Shown here in pieces: positions 1 to 7,406 of a stretch of DNA of 23,329 nt. How positions within the stretch are numbered: position 1 is the first letter of the stretch; each line of letters starts with the position of its first letter. This DNA is from Cyanobacteria bacterium UBA5018 (GTDB lineage: Bacteria; Cyanobacteriota; Cyanobacteriia; PCC-6307; Cyanobiaceae): assembly GCA_002396505.1 (NCBI GenBank), contig DGYA01000067.1, positions 27,500 to 50,828 of the forward strand, given 5' to 3'. The notes under the pieces were generated by a model. The model was given only the letters and a program-made list of their open reading frames with translations. It did not search any database and was not told the origin of the DNA. The position numbers were made by a program, and so were the translations under genes.

Positions 1-1903
1 GCAGCATCCGCCGCATGATCTTGCCACTGCGGGTTTTAGGCAGGGCATCGGTGAATTGAATTTGATCCGGCCTGGCAATTGGGCCAATTTCGGCGCCCAC
101 GTGCTGCTTTAGTTCCGCCATCAGGGCCTCATTCCCTATTCGGCCGGTCTCCAGGGTGACAAAGGCCACGATCGCCTCGCCCTTGAGGGCATCCGGCCTG
201 CCCACCACGGCTGCCTCCGCCACAGCGTCATGGCTCACCAGGGCACTCTCAATTTCCATGGTGCCCAGGCGATGGCCGGCCACGTTGATCACGTCGTCTA
301 CCCGACCCATCACCCAGAAGTAGCCATCCGCATCGCGGCGGGCACCATCGCCCGCGAAATAGATGTAACTGCCATCAGCTGGCCGGATGTGTTCCCAGTA
401 ACTGCTGCGGAACCGCTCTGGATCGCCGTGCACGTTGCGCAACATTCCCGGCCAGGGGCGCCGGATCGCCAGATAACCGCCGGCGTCCACCCCTTGGGAC
501 ACCCCTTCCAGGTCAACAATGTCAGCGGCGATTCCCGGCAGGGGCAAGGTGGCCGAACCTGGCTTGGTGGGGGTAGCCCCCGGCAGGGGACTAATCATCA
601 CTCCACCAGTTTCGGTCTGCCACCAGGTATCGACAATTGGACAGCGCCCATGACCAATCACATCGCGGTACCACATCCAGGCCTCTGGATTGATCGGTTC
701 CCCCACGCTGCCAAGTATGCGCAAACTGCCCATGTCGTAGCGGTCAGGCACCTCGCGACCGTTTTTCATGAAAGCCCTTATCGCTGTGGGTGCGGTGTAA
801 AAGATCGTCACCCCGTGCTTTTGGATCAGCTCCCAAAAGGCACCTGGATTGCTTGGTCTAGGTGCGCCTTCATACATCACCGTGGTCGCCCCGTTGGAGA
901 GGGGGCCATAAACGATATAGCTATGGCCAGTGATCCAGCCGACATCAGCTGTACACCAGTGAATATCGTTTTCTTGGATGTCAAAAATCCACTGGAAGGT
1001 GATGTGGGCCCATAGGTTGTAGCCGGCGGTAGTATGTACCACCCCCTTGGGCTTACCGGTGCTGCCGGAGGTGTAGAGCACGAATAGACGGTCTTCGCTG
1101 GCCATCTGTTCCGCTGGGCATTCACTGCTCTGGTTATCCACCAGTTCATGCCACCAGTGGTCGCGGCCCTCCACCATCGGGCAATCCTGGCCGGTGCGTT
1201 TCACCACCAGCACCTGCTCCAGGCTGGTGACGCTGCCGCCGGCGAGGGCGGCATCCACCGCTGGTTTAAGGCTCACCGCCTTGTCTTTGCGGTAGCCCCC
1301 ATCGGCGGTGATTACCGCCTTGGCTTGGCAGTCGATCAGGCGATCACGCAGTGCATCTGCGGAAAAGCCACCAAAGACCACCGAATGGGGGGCGCCGATG
1401 CGTGCACAGGCCAGCATGGCAATGGCGGCCTCGGGTACCATTGGCATGTACAGCGCCACCAGATCGCCTTTGCCAATGCCCAGGGCCTTGAGCGCATTGG
1501 CGGCTTTACATACTTCCCCATGTAGCTGGCGGTAACTGAATCGCCGGCAATCCCCCGGTTCGCCCTCCCAGATCAAGGCTGTCTTGTTGGCTCGGGGGCC
1601 CTCCAGGTGACGGTCGAGACAATTGCTGCTGATGTTGGTGCGACCCCCTTCAAACCAGCGCGCGAAGGGTGGATTACTCCAGTCCAACACCGTATGAAAG
1701 GGTTCAAACCAGTGCAATTCCCGCTCTGCCAGCTCTCCCCAAAACTTTTCCGGATCGGCATCCGCCTGACGCACCAGCTCCCGGTAGGCCTCGAGGCTGC
1801 CGATCTTGGCAGTGGCGGCCAGGGCCGCCGGCGGCGCGAAGCTGCGCTGCTCGTGCAACACCGATTCGATCGTGGCACTGGGCATGCCGTTGGCCTGGGT
1901 CAT
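1..1903 (-). CDS. acs: acetyl-CoA synthetase (3' end cut by window edge)
   Basis: AMP-forming acetate:CoA ligase, which activates acetate to acetyl-CoA through acetyl-AMP in the cytosol. The frame runs open off the left edge, so the stop codon is missing. From ATG 1903, 634 codons are visible out of about 650-660 usual for the family. The P-loop-like motif YTSGSTGKPKG starts near residue 277 and the adenylate-binding motif WWQTETG near 426-432. YFAGDGARRD lies in the hinge region. The C-terminal PKTRSGKIMRR carries the catalytic lysine (about residue 628) that is the known acetylation target in this family. The start is uncertain: ATG 1885 (MPSATIESVL) is in the same frame and neither has a clear Shine-Dalgarno sequence. 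The gene is divergent from the HAD gene. Identity is certain; only the start is open. Confidence 0.97.
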   Translation of the reverse strand, partial: MTQANGMPSATIESVLHEQRSFAPPAALAATAKIGSLEAYRELVRQADADPEKFWGELAERELHWFEPFHTVLDWSNPPFARWFEGGRTNISSNCLDRHLEGPRANKTALIWEGEPGDCRRFSYRQLHGEVCKAANALKALGIGKGDLVALYMPMVPEAAIAMLACARIGAPHSVVFGGFSADALRDRLIDCQAKAVITADGGYRKDKAVSLKPAVDAALAGGSVTSLEQVLVVKRTGQDCPMVEGRDHWWHELVDNQSSECPAEQMASEDRLFVLYTSGSTGKPKGVVHTTAGYNLWAHITFQWIFDIQENDIHWCTADVGWITGHSYIVYGPLSNGATTVMYEGAPRPSNPGAFWELIQKHGVTIFYTAPTAIRAFMKNGREVPDRYDMGSLRILGSVGEPINPEAWMWYRDVIGHGRCPIVDTWWQTETGGVMISPLPGATPTKPGSATLPLPGIAADIVDLEGVSQGVDAGGYLAIRRPWPGMLRNVHGDPERFRSSYWEHIRPADGSYIYFAGDGARRDADGYFWVMGRVDDVINVAGHRLGTMEIESALVSHDAVAEAAVVGRPDALKGEAIVAFVTLETGRIGNEALMAELKQHVGAEIGPIARPDQIQFTDALPKTRSGKIMRRML

Positions 1904-2330
1904 GCGGGTCGCCAAAGGCGCGACAGGGGCACCTGCATTCAAGCCCAGCCAGGCCCGGCCGCAGCGCAGCTGCCGGCAGCAGAATGGGAAGAATTTGCAG
2001 AAATTCCACTTCGGCAACGGCAACTGGCCGTGGACAGCGGTCAGCAGCCCCGTCTAGGCCCCCTCCAAACATCTGCTCCAGAGCCAAGCGGCGGCGTCAG
2101 TTTTGCCGAATTCACCCAGAGACATACCTCGACGCCACTAATATTTTGCATCAATCTTAGGCCATTCGGGATAGCTCTGGAAAGTGCCTACTGCTAAGAA
2201 GCCAGCCGAGAGCCATTGGGGTATTAGGGTTGCCTGGATCATGACTGTGGTTTTTCATGGTCTCCTCAGGGCAGCTTGAAAAATTCACCATTCCGCGCAA
2301 GCTCACAAAAAATTGTCTACTGTTCACGCC
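1904..2330. promoter_or_regulatory. acs / HAD divergent intergenic region
   Basis: This gap of about 430 bp separates the minus-strand acs from the plus-strand HAD gene and should contain both promoters. I could not fix convincing -35/-10 pairs. It holds the 33-codon minus-strand ORF described separately. Nearer acs is a 23-codon minus-strand ORF (2054-2125) in the same frame as acs, ending in TAG. That one has no properly spaced ribosome binding site and may be chance. Confidence 0.4.
2157..2258 (-). CDS. possible 33-aa small protein upstream of acs
   Basis: A short ORF in the acs leader, not recognised. ATG 2258 is preceded by TGAGGAGACC, giving a GAGG core five bases from the start. That is a better ribosome site than most annotated genes here have. 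The peptide begins MKNHSHDPGNPNTPM and continues with GWLLSSRHFPELSRMA before TAA. It contains two prolines in an N/P-rich stretch and one Trp, and has no membrane helix or signal peptide. It ends about 250 bases before the acs start, so it could be a leader peptide or an independent small gene sharing the acs promoter. No function is assigned. It may also be a chance ORF, although the ribosome site argues against that. Confidence 0.45.
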   Translation of the reverse strand: MKNHSHDPGNPNTPMALGWLLSSRHFPELSRMA

Positions 2331-3002
2331 ATGCTTCCGGCAGCCTGCCTGTTTGATCTAGACGGCCTACTGATTGACACTGAACCCCTGCATGGCCAGG
2401 CTTGGCGCCAGGCTGCTGCCCAGTTCGGAATTGAGTTGAGCGACGAACGATTGTTCCAGTTGCGCGGCCGACGGCGGCAAAACTGCGCCGAGCAGGTGTT
2501 GAGCTGGATTGTTGATCATGGTTGTCACCAGAGCCCCATACTTACTACCGATAAGTTGTTGGCGGTACAACAACCGCTGGCGAGGCGGCTGTTGCCAATG
2601 GCCAGAGCGATGCCGGGAGCGGCAGAATTATTGGCGAATTGTCGGCAGTTGCAGTTGGCCATGGCCCTGGTCACCAGCAGTGGCACCGAAGCGGTAGCCC
2701 TAAAGTCTGCGGCTCACCCCTGGCTTGAGCTTTTGGAACTGCGCGTTTATGGGGATGATCCTGAGTTGATGCTCGGCAAGCCCTATCCAGATCCCTATCT
2801 ACTGGCCGCCCGTCGCTTAGGTGTAGATCCCAGCGATTGCTGGGCATTTGAAGATTCGCCAGCTGGGGTTAAATCGGCCATGGCCGCAGGCTGCAAGGTG
2901 CATGTGCTGGCACCGCCCGAGTTAGACATAGCTGAGCGAGAACGCCTCTACGGTACCCCCTGGCGCTTTTTAGATAGTCTGCAGCAGGTTAGCTTTGATT
3001 GA
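2331..3002 (+). CDS. HAD-superfamily hydrolase, beta-phosphoglucomutase-like
   Basis: Cytosolic phosphatase or phosphomutase of the haloacid dehalogenase superfamily, subfamily IA with a helical cap. The four HAD motifs are present: FDLDGLLIDTE (nucleophile D9, general acid D11), TSSG (about 115-118), K150 in GKPYPDPY, and EDSPAG (E174, D175). The 223-residue length is usual. The frame can be extended to a TTG at 2313, but ATG 2331 puts motif I at the normal distance from the N-terminus. The substrate cannot be read from sequence; a sugar phosphate is most likely for this subgroup. The gene is divergent from acs and converges on sds with about 50 bases between the stop codons. Confidence 0.9.
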   Translation: MLPAACLFDLDGLLIDTEPLHGQAWRQAAAQFGIELSDERLFQLRGRRRQNCAEQVLSWIVDHGCHQSPILTTDKLLAVQQPLARRLLPMARAMPGAAELLANCRQLQLAMALVTSSGTEAVALKSAAHPWLELLELRVYGDDPELMLGKPYPDPYLLAARRLGVDPSDCWAFEDSPAGVKSAMAAGCKVHVLAPPELDIAERERLYGTPWRFLDSLQQVSFD

Positions 3003-3055
3003 TTGGGTTATTGAATGTCATTGTGTCAACATTGGCTAATTCGGCCTCGGCTGCT

Positions 3056-4027
3056 TCAATACAGGCGACTGAGCACGAAGTCGGGCAGGCTGCGCAGTGC
3101 CGCCCGCGGATCGGAGGCAGGCAGCCAGCTCAAGGCCTTGCTGGCATCCCTGGAAAGTTGTTCCGCCAGGGCGCGGGAGCGGGGAATCGCCTCACAGCCT
3201 CGAACCAGCTCCAGAGCCTGCTCCAAATCTCCAGCTTCACTGAATTCCCGCTCAATCAGCACGGCAAGGGCTGGCCGTTCCTCCAAGGCATAGAGGGCCG
3301 GAGCGGTGAGGTAGCCGGAGGCCAGGTCGCTGGCGGCAGGTTTGCCGAGCTGTTGATCGCTGCCGGTGAAATCGAGGATGTCATCCACCACCTGAAAGGC
3401 CAGGCCCAGCTGGCGCCCAAAGCTGTAGAGGTCGTCTAGCTGTTCGGCGGGAAGGTCGCTGAGCACCCCAGCGGCCCGGGCACTATTGGCAATTAGCGAG
3501 GCGGTTTTGCAATAGCTTTTATCTAGGTAGCTTTCAAAGCTCTGGCCCGTGTCGTAGCGAAACAAACTCTGGCGCACCTCGCCATCGGCCAGGTCCATAA
3601 TTACCCGGCTCAGTAATTTAACCACCTCAAGGTTGTCCAGGTTGGCTAAATGCCAGCTGGATTGGGCAAATAGGAAGTCGCCGGCGAGTACTGCCACGCG
3701 ATGATTGAAACGGCTATGAACCGTATCTACGCCGCGACGGGTGGAGGCTTCGTCCACCACGTCGTCATGCACCAGGGAGGCGGTATGGATCATCTCGGTG
3801 ATCTCCGCCAGCCGGCGGTGCCGTGGACCCAGCTCGCCAGCTGGATCGATGGCACGGCTGAGCAGCAGCACGATGCCGGGCCGCAGCCGCTTGCCTCCGG
3901 CCGCGAACAGATGTTCCGCTGCCGCTTGCAGAATCGGATGACCCGCGCCGATCAGCGAGCGCAGGTCGGCCAGCAACACATCCAGGTCGTCCTCGACGGG
4001 CTGAAGCAGCTCAGCAACAGTTGCCAC
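3056..4027 (-). CDS. sds: all-trans solanesyl diphosphate synthase
   Basis: Long-chain trans-prenyl diphosphate synthase that extends allylic diphosphates with IPP to make the C45 side chain of plastoquinone. The first aspartate-rich motif DDVVD lies at residues 88-92 and the second, DDILD, at 215-219. GGKRLRP near 44-50 contributes to IPP binding. I chose GTG 4027, which gives VATVAELLQPVEDDLD and 323 residues, the usual cyanobacterial length, and has GGAGG four bases upstream. The open frame extends to 4159, but that stretch overlaps murI and is not expected to be translated. The gene lies 23 bases after the murI stop, so it is probably cotranscribed. The chain length (solanesyl rather than another) is inferred from cyanobacterial context, not from sequence alone. 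Confidence 0.93.
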   Translation of the reverse strand: MATVAELLQPVEDDLDVLLADLRSLIGAGHPILQAAAEHLFAAGGKRLRPGIVLLLSRAIDPAGELGPRHRRLAEITEMIHTASLVHDDVVDEASTRRGVDTVHSRFNHRVAVLAGDFLFAQSSWHLANLDNLEVVKLLSRVIMDLADGEVRQSLFRYDTGQSFESYLDKSYCKTASLIANSARAAGVLSDLPAEQLDDLYSFGRQLGLAFQVVDDILDFTGSDQQLGKPAASDLASGYLTAPALYALEERPALAVLIEREFSEAGDLEQALELVRGCEAIPRSRALAEQLSRDASKALSWLPASDPRAALRSLPDFVLSRLY

Positions 4028-4031
4028 ACCA

Positions 4032-4036
4032 CCTCC
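4032..4036 (-). promoter_or_regulatory. ribosome binding site deciding the sds GTG start
   Basis: GGAGG on the minus strand, four bases before GTG 4027, inside the murI-sds gap. It supports the GTG start over the longer upstream frame. Confidence 0.65.
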
Positions 4037-4050
4037 GTCATGCCCAGATA

Positions 4051-4875
4051 CTAGAAGGCACGATCCGCCAAACGCAGGTCCACCCGCTCCACCGGGGGAC
4101 AGTCGGGCAGCCAGACCGAGGCGGCCCGGCTGAAGCTGTCGGGGCAGCCAGTGACACAAAGGCGAGTGCGCTGCAGGGAGGAGAGGATCGGCGCATCCCC
4201 CAGTTCGATCTCGGGCGCATCACCGAGGCTGGCCAGCAGCGGCCCGAGGCGCCGCACGGCGGCCTCCGCTGGATCCACCAGCTGCACCTCCGGCGGCAGC
4301 AGGGAGCTGAGCAATGGCCGCAACAGGGGGTAGTGGCTGCAGCCGAGCACCACCGTGTCCACGGCCGCCGCCAGCATCGGCGCCAGATATTGCCGGGCAG
4401 CCTGCTCCAGCTCCGCCGCCTGCAGGTTGCCGGCTTCGATCAGGGGTACAAAGGCTGGACAGCCCACCTCCACCACCTGGGCGTGGGGCAAGGTGGCGTG
4501 GATGGCCCGCCGGTAGGCACCGCTGGCTGCCGTTGCGGCGGTGGACAGTACACCTACCCGCTCGCTCACCAGGCTGGCGGCCACGCTGTCGATCAGCCCC
4601 AACACCGGTACGCCCGCCTCCGCCACCGCCACATCCAGGGCCAGGGCATTGGAGGTGTTGCAGGCCATCACCAGCACCCCCACCCCCTGCAGCCGCAGCC
4701 AGTGCACCACTTCAGCGGCGATGGCGCGGATGTCCTGCACCGTTCGCTGGCCATAGGGCACCCTGGCGGTGTCGCCCAAGTAAAGACAAGGGGTGTGGGG
4801 ATGGCGGGCATGCACTTGCCGCAGCACGGTTAAACCGCCAAGACCGCTGTCGAATAGACCCACCAGCAGTGTCAT
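4051..4875 (-). CDS. murI: glutamate racemase
   Basis: Interconverts L- and D-glutamate without cofactor, supplying D-Glu for peptidoglycan precursors in the cytosol. The family signature is complete: FDSGLGGLTV with D9, the first catalytic cysteine C72 in ACNTSNA, and the second, C179, in GCSHYPLL with H181 beside it. At 274 residues the length is normal. ATG 4875 overlaps the amidase stop as ATGA (4872-4875), which implies translational coupling. The neighbours are a peptidoglycan amidase upstream and sds downstream, so wall-precursor supply and wall turnover are transcribed together. Confidence 0.97.
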   Translation of the reverse strand: MTLLVGLFDSGLGGLTVLRQVHARHPHTPCLYLGDTARVPYGQRTVQDIRAIAAEVVHWLRLQGVGVLVMACNTSNALALDVAVAEAGVPVLGLIDSVAASLVSERVGVLSTAATAASGAYRRAIHATLPHAQVVEVGCPAFVPLIEAGNLQAAELEQAARQYLAPMLAAAVDTVVLGCSHYPLLRPLLSSLLPPEVQLVDPAEAAVRRLGPLLASLGDAPEIELGDAPILSSLQRTRLCVTGCPDSFSRAASVWLPDCPPVERVDLRLADRAF

Positions 4876-6239
4876 CGCAATCCCTGGGCAGTGTTCTGTA
4901 GATAGGTCAGTACGCCGGTGGCTAGGGCCACGGCCATCTGACGACGGAAGTTGGCATCCATCAATCGCGGGGCATCGAGGGAACCGGTGACAAAGCCCAT
5001 CTCCACCAAGGTGGAGGGCATCACCGTGCGCCGGATCACGAAGAACCGGGCGGTGCGCACCCCCCGATCCGGCGATCCCGGCGATATCGCCAGCATCTGT
5101 TGCTGAACCGCTGCCGCCAGGCTTCTGGCGCGATTGCCGGCGGGCTCGAAGTAAAAGCTCTCGATGCCATTTACATCGGGCCGGTCCATGCTCAAGGCGT
5201 TGGCATGCACGCTCAAAAACAGATCGGCGCCGCTGCTATTGGCCAGGGCTACCCGAGGTGGCAGGTCCACATCCACCTCGCTGGTGCGGGTGAGCAACAC
5301 CTCCACCCCCCGGGATTGGAGCAGTCTCGCCAGCTGCAGGCTCACATCCAGCACCACATCCGTTTCTCGCAGACCAGCGATGCCCACGGCGCCAGGATCA
5401 GGGCCGCCGTGGCCGGGGTCGATCACCACCTTGAAACGACCGCGGGGCACCAGGGGCAACCCCTCGGCGGAAAGGGGTCCAGCAGCCGTGGGGAACAGGG
5501 CTGTCCTGGCTGGAGGGCGCCGACTCCAGCCGGTCAGTCCTCTGCCGGTGCCAGTGGCACTGCCGCTGCCGTTGGCGAGATCAGTGCCGCTGGCACCGGT
5601 ACTGCCGCTGGCGCTATCGATGCCGCTGCCGCTGCCACTAGCACTGCTAAAGCCACTGCCACTGCCGCTGCTGCTGGCACCTGTGCTGCCGCTACCAAAG
5701 CCGCTGGCGCTGTCAATGCCACTGCCACTAGCGCTGCCGCTGCCACTTGCAATGCCGCTGCCACCGCTGCTGGACCAGGGTCTGGCGGCGAGGGGCAGGC
5801 TGGCAGTCTCAATGCTGCCCTCACCCTGGGCGATCAGGCCGGCGGCCACCCCTTTAAATTCCATTTTCCAGCGGTCTCGGGCTGTGCCCACCAGGCGCAA
5901 ATCGCCGGGATCCAGCCTTACCCCAGGGGCAAATTCCAACACCAATCGGGTAGTGCTGGCATCGGGCTGGCCGATGCGCACCTGGCGCAGGTCGCCGTTG
6001 CCATTAACTGAACGGCTGTGGGAGGGCGCACCGGGCAGGTCAATCCAAACCCGCGGCCCCCGTTGACCCGCCCCAGCCTCGTAGAAGGCCAGCGGATTCA
6101 CATTCACGCTGGTGCGCAATTCCAGTACCCCTTGGCTGGTCAGTCGCCAGGCCGCCAAGCTTGAGGCCCAGGTTGGCCGCAGGCTGGCCAGATCGGCCAG
6201 CAGCAGCAGAGGCAGCAACAACCGAGCCCGCAATCTCAT
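4872..6239 (-). CDS. secreted N-acetylmuramoyl-L-alanine amidase (AMIN plus Amidase_3)
   Basis: Zinc amidase that cleaves the MurNAc-L-Ala bond of peptidoglycan in the periplasm. From ATG 6239 it has 455 residues. A signal peptide occupies about 1-25 (MRLRARLLLPLLLL, then a cut near TWAS). An AMIN-like beta domain covers roughly 27-130. A Gly/Ser/Ala linker runs 157-234, and the catalytic Amidase_3 domain 268-450. Zinc and catalytic residues are visible: H277 in DPGHGG, E292 in RETD, H345 in SVHAN and E413 in VEMGF. The frame extends 39 codons upstream, but those overlap the nitrilase gene and lack a signal peptide. It starts seven bases after the nitrilase stop and overlaps murI by four. A role in septal splitting is inferred. 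Confidence 0.93.
   Translation of the reverse strand: MRLRARLLLPLLLLADLASLRPTWASSLAAWRLTSQGVLELRTSVNVNPLAFYEAGAGQRGPRVWIDLPGAPSHSRSVNGNGDLRQVRIGQPDASTTRLVLEFAPGVRLDPGDLRLVGTARDRWKMEFKGVAAGLIAQGEGSIETASLPLAARPWSSSGGSGIASGSGSASGSGIDSASGFGSGSTGASSSGSGSGFSSASGSGSGIDSASGSTGASGTDLANGSGSATGTGRGLTGWSRRPPARTALFPTAAGPLSAEGLPLVPRGRFKVVIDPGHGGPDPGAVGIAGLRETDVVLDVSLQLARLLQSRGVEVLLTRTSEVDVDLPPRVALANSSGADLFLSVHANALSMDRPDVNGIESFYFEPAGNRARSLAAAVQQQMLAISPGSPDRGVRTARFFVIRRTVMPSTLVEMGFVTGSLDAPRLMDANFRRQMAVALATGVLTYLQNTAQGLR
5538..5771 (-). repeat. low-complexity Gly/Ser/Ala-coding tract in the amidase gene
   Basis: About 78 codons of nearly pure Gly, Ser and Ala with occasional Ile-Asp and Thr, built from degenerate six-base (two-codon) units. 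The string GSGIDSASG occurs twice (residues about 172-180 and 204-212). It separates the AMIN domain from the catalytic domain and is probably a disordered linker that varies in length by slippage. Confidence 0.8.
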
Positions 6240-6246
6240 CAGTGGC

Positions 6247-7065
6247 TCAGAACAGGGCCGGGCGGCGATGCTGCAGGCTGGGCATCTGGTTGCGCACCCG
6301 TTGCAGGTGGGCCAGATCGATCGGTGCGATCGCCAGCCCGGGTGCCACGCCGGCATCGGCCAGCACCGTGCCCCAGGGATCGATCACCAGGGCATGGCCA
6401 TGGGTGTGGCGGCGGTCGTAGTTGGTGCCGGTCTGGGCGGGAGCGATCACGTAGGCGGTGTTCTCGATCGCCCTGGCCTGCAGCAGCACCTGCCAGTGGT
6501 CCTTGCCCGTGTAGGCGGTGAAGGCCGCCGGCACCATCAGCAAGTCGGCTCCGCAGGCAGCCAGCTGGCGATAGAGCTCTGGAAAGCGCACGTCGTAGCA
6601 GATGGAGATGCCCACCCGCCCCAAACCGCTTACCTCGGCCACGGGAGGCAGCTGATCCCCTGGCGTGACAGTGGAAGACTCCCGATAAGTGATGCCATCG
6701 GGGAGATCCACATCAAACAGGTGGATCTTGTCGTAGCGGGCCAGCAGCTGGCCCTCCTGGCTCACCAGTTCCGCCCGGTTGAAGGTGTGGCCCGGGCCCG
6801 CCGGTACGGGGAAGCCCCCGCCCAGCAGGGTCACCTGGTAGCGCCGAGCCATGGTGACCAGGAATTGGCTGCAGCGTTCCGCCAGGCTCGCCGCCAGCTC
6901 CAGGCGCTTCTGATCAGCGCCCATGAAGGCGAAATTTTCCGGCAGCCCCACCAGCTCGGCGCCGCGGCGGGCCGCCAGCTCAATCAGCTCCTCCGCTGCG
7001 GCGAAATTGCTATCCGGGTCGGGGGTGCTGGTGAGTTGCACCGCTGCCACCAGAACACTGCTCAC
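6247..7065 (-). CDS. nitrilase-superfamily amidohydrolase, Nit1/Nit2-like
   Basis: Carbon-nitrogen hydrolase using a Glu-Lys-Cys triad. With GTG 7065 as start (VSSVLVAAVQL) the protein has 272 residues, the family size, and the triad is E43 (LPENF), K113 (YDKIHLFDV) and C156 (SICYDVRFPEL). The combination of YDKIHLFDVD and CYDVRFPE is typical of the Nit branch whose characterised members hydrolyse deaminated glutathione, a metabolite-repair reaction; that activity is inferred here. The frame stays open to 7218, but the extra residues are encoded by repeat DNA, so a later start is preferred. GTG 7050 is another candidate. The gene runs straight into the amidase gene. Its 5' end is duplicated 160 bp upstream. 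Confidence 0.9.
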   Translation of the reverse strand: MSSVLVAAVQLTSTPDPDSNFAAAEELIELAARRGAELVGLPENFAFMGADQKRLELAASLAERCSQFLVTMARRYQVTLLGGGFPVPAGPGHTFNRAELVSQEGQLLARYDKIHLFDVDLPDGITYRESSTVTPGDQLPPVAEVSGLGRVGISICYDVRFPELYRQLAACGADLLMVPAAFTAYTGKDHWQVLLQARAIENTAYVIAPAQTGTNYDRRHTHGHALVIDPWGTVLADAGVAPGLAIAPIDLAHLQRVRNQMPSLQHRRPALF

Positions 7066-7090
7066 CGGCCCATCCGCCCATACACCCAAA
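7045..7090. repeat. direct repeat copy 1: 5' end of the nitrilase gene
   Basis: A 46-bp segment spanning the nitrilase start codon that recurs at 7205-7250 with about 40 of 46 bases identical by eye, including the shared core TCACCGGCCCATCCGCCCA. The offset is exactly 160 bp. Confidence 0.8.
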
Positions 7091-7114
7091 ATCGTAGGGG
7101 GAGGCCCTCCAATT

Positions 7115-7216
7115 GCCCTTTCCGCCAGCTGGCCCCTGCCCCTAGGGAGCCAATGCCACCAGGGAGCCAATTCCGCTAGGCAGCCAATGCCGCCAGCGAA
7201 GCAATGCCACCAAAAC
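7115..7216. repeat. 17-bp-period tandem array upstream of the nitrilase gene
   Basis: Six consecutive 17-bp units starting at 7115, 7132, 7149, 7166, 7183 and 7200. The plus-strand form is close to GCCAATGCCACCAGGGA. Units three to six are clear; the first two are more diverged (about 10 and 13 of 17). The array lies in the 5' leader of the nitrilase gene. Confidence 0.75.
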
Positions 7217-7250
7217 ACCTTTCACCGGCCCATCCGCCCAACCACCCAAA
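7205..7250. repeat. direct repeat copy 2 of the nitrilase 5' end
   Basis: Partner of 7045-7090. It begins inside the last two units of the 17-bp array and runs into the octamer array. Confidence 0.8.
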
Positions 7251-7314
7251 CGCCCATCCGCCTATACGCCTATACGCCTACACGCCCAACCACCCCAACC
7301 ACCCCTCCACCCCT
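7251..7314. repeat. C-rich octamer array
   Basis: Eight-base units on the plus strand: CGCCCATC, CGCCTATA, CGCCTATA, CGCCTACA, CGCCCAAC, then C/A-only units that decay by 7314. Almost no G occurs on this strand outside the CG of each unit. Confidence 0.75.
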
Positions 7315-7336
7315 ACACGCCCAAACCCCCATCCAG

Positions 7337-7397
7337 CCGGCGGAGGCCCTCCAATTGCCCCTGCCGCCAGGGGGGGCAATTGGAGGGCCTCCGCCGG
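7337..7397. repeat. perfect 25-bp inverted repeat after comB
   Basis: Arms 7337-7361 and 7373-7397 are fully complementary with an 11-base loop. They begin ten bases beyond the comB stop codon. The core GGAGGCCCTCCAATTGCCC also occurs once more at 7100-7118. There is no T-run after the stem in the comB direction, so this is not a textbook intrinsic terminator. It could be an RNA-stabilising or processing stem, or a REP-like element. Confidence 0.85.
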
Positions 7398-7406
7398 GCG
7401 GGGCCA

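Noticed and set aside
230..1015. 261-codon plus-strand ORF
   Set aside because: It is antisense to the unmistakable acs coding sequence; its product has no domain features and reflects codon bias of the real gene.
1698..1712. GGTTCAAACC, resembling a tRNA T-loop
   Set aside because: It lies in the acs coding sequence and no acceptor, D or anticodon stem surrounds it.
2268..2304. TTGAAA at 2276 as a -35 box for the HAD gene
   Set aside because: No acceptable -10 hexamer lies 16-18 bases downstream.
5100..6066. Two long plus-strand ORFs with Ala/Thr or Pro/Leu repeats
   Set aside because: They are the complement frames of the amidase Gly/Ser linker; the opposite strand carries signal peptide, AMIN and zinc motifs.
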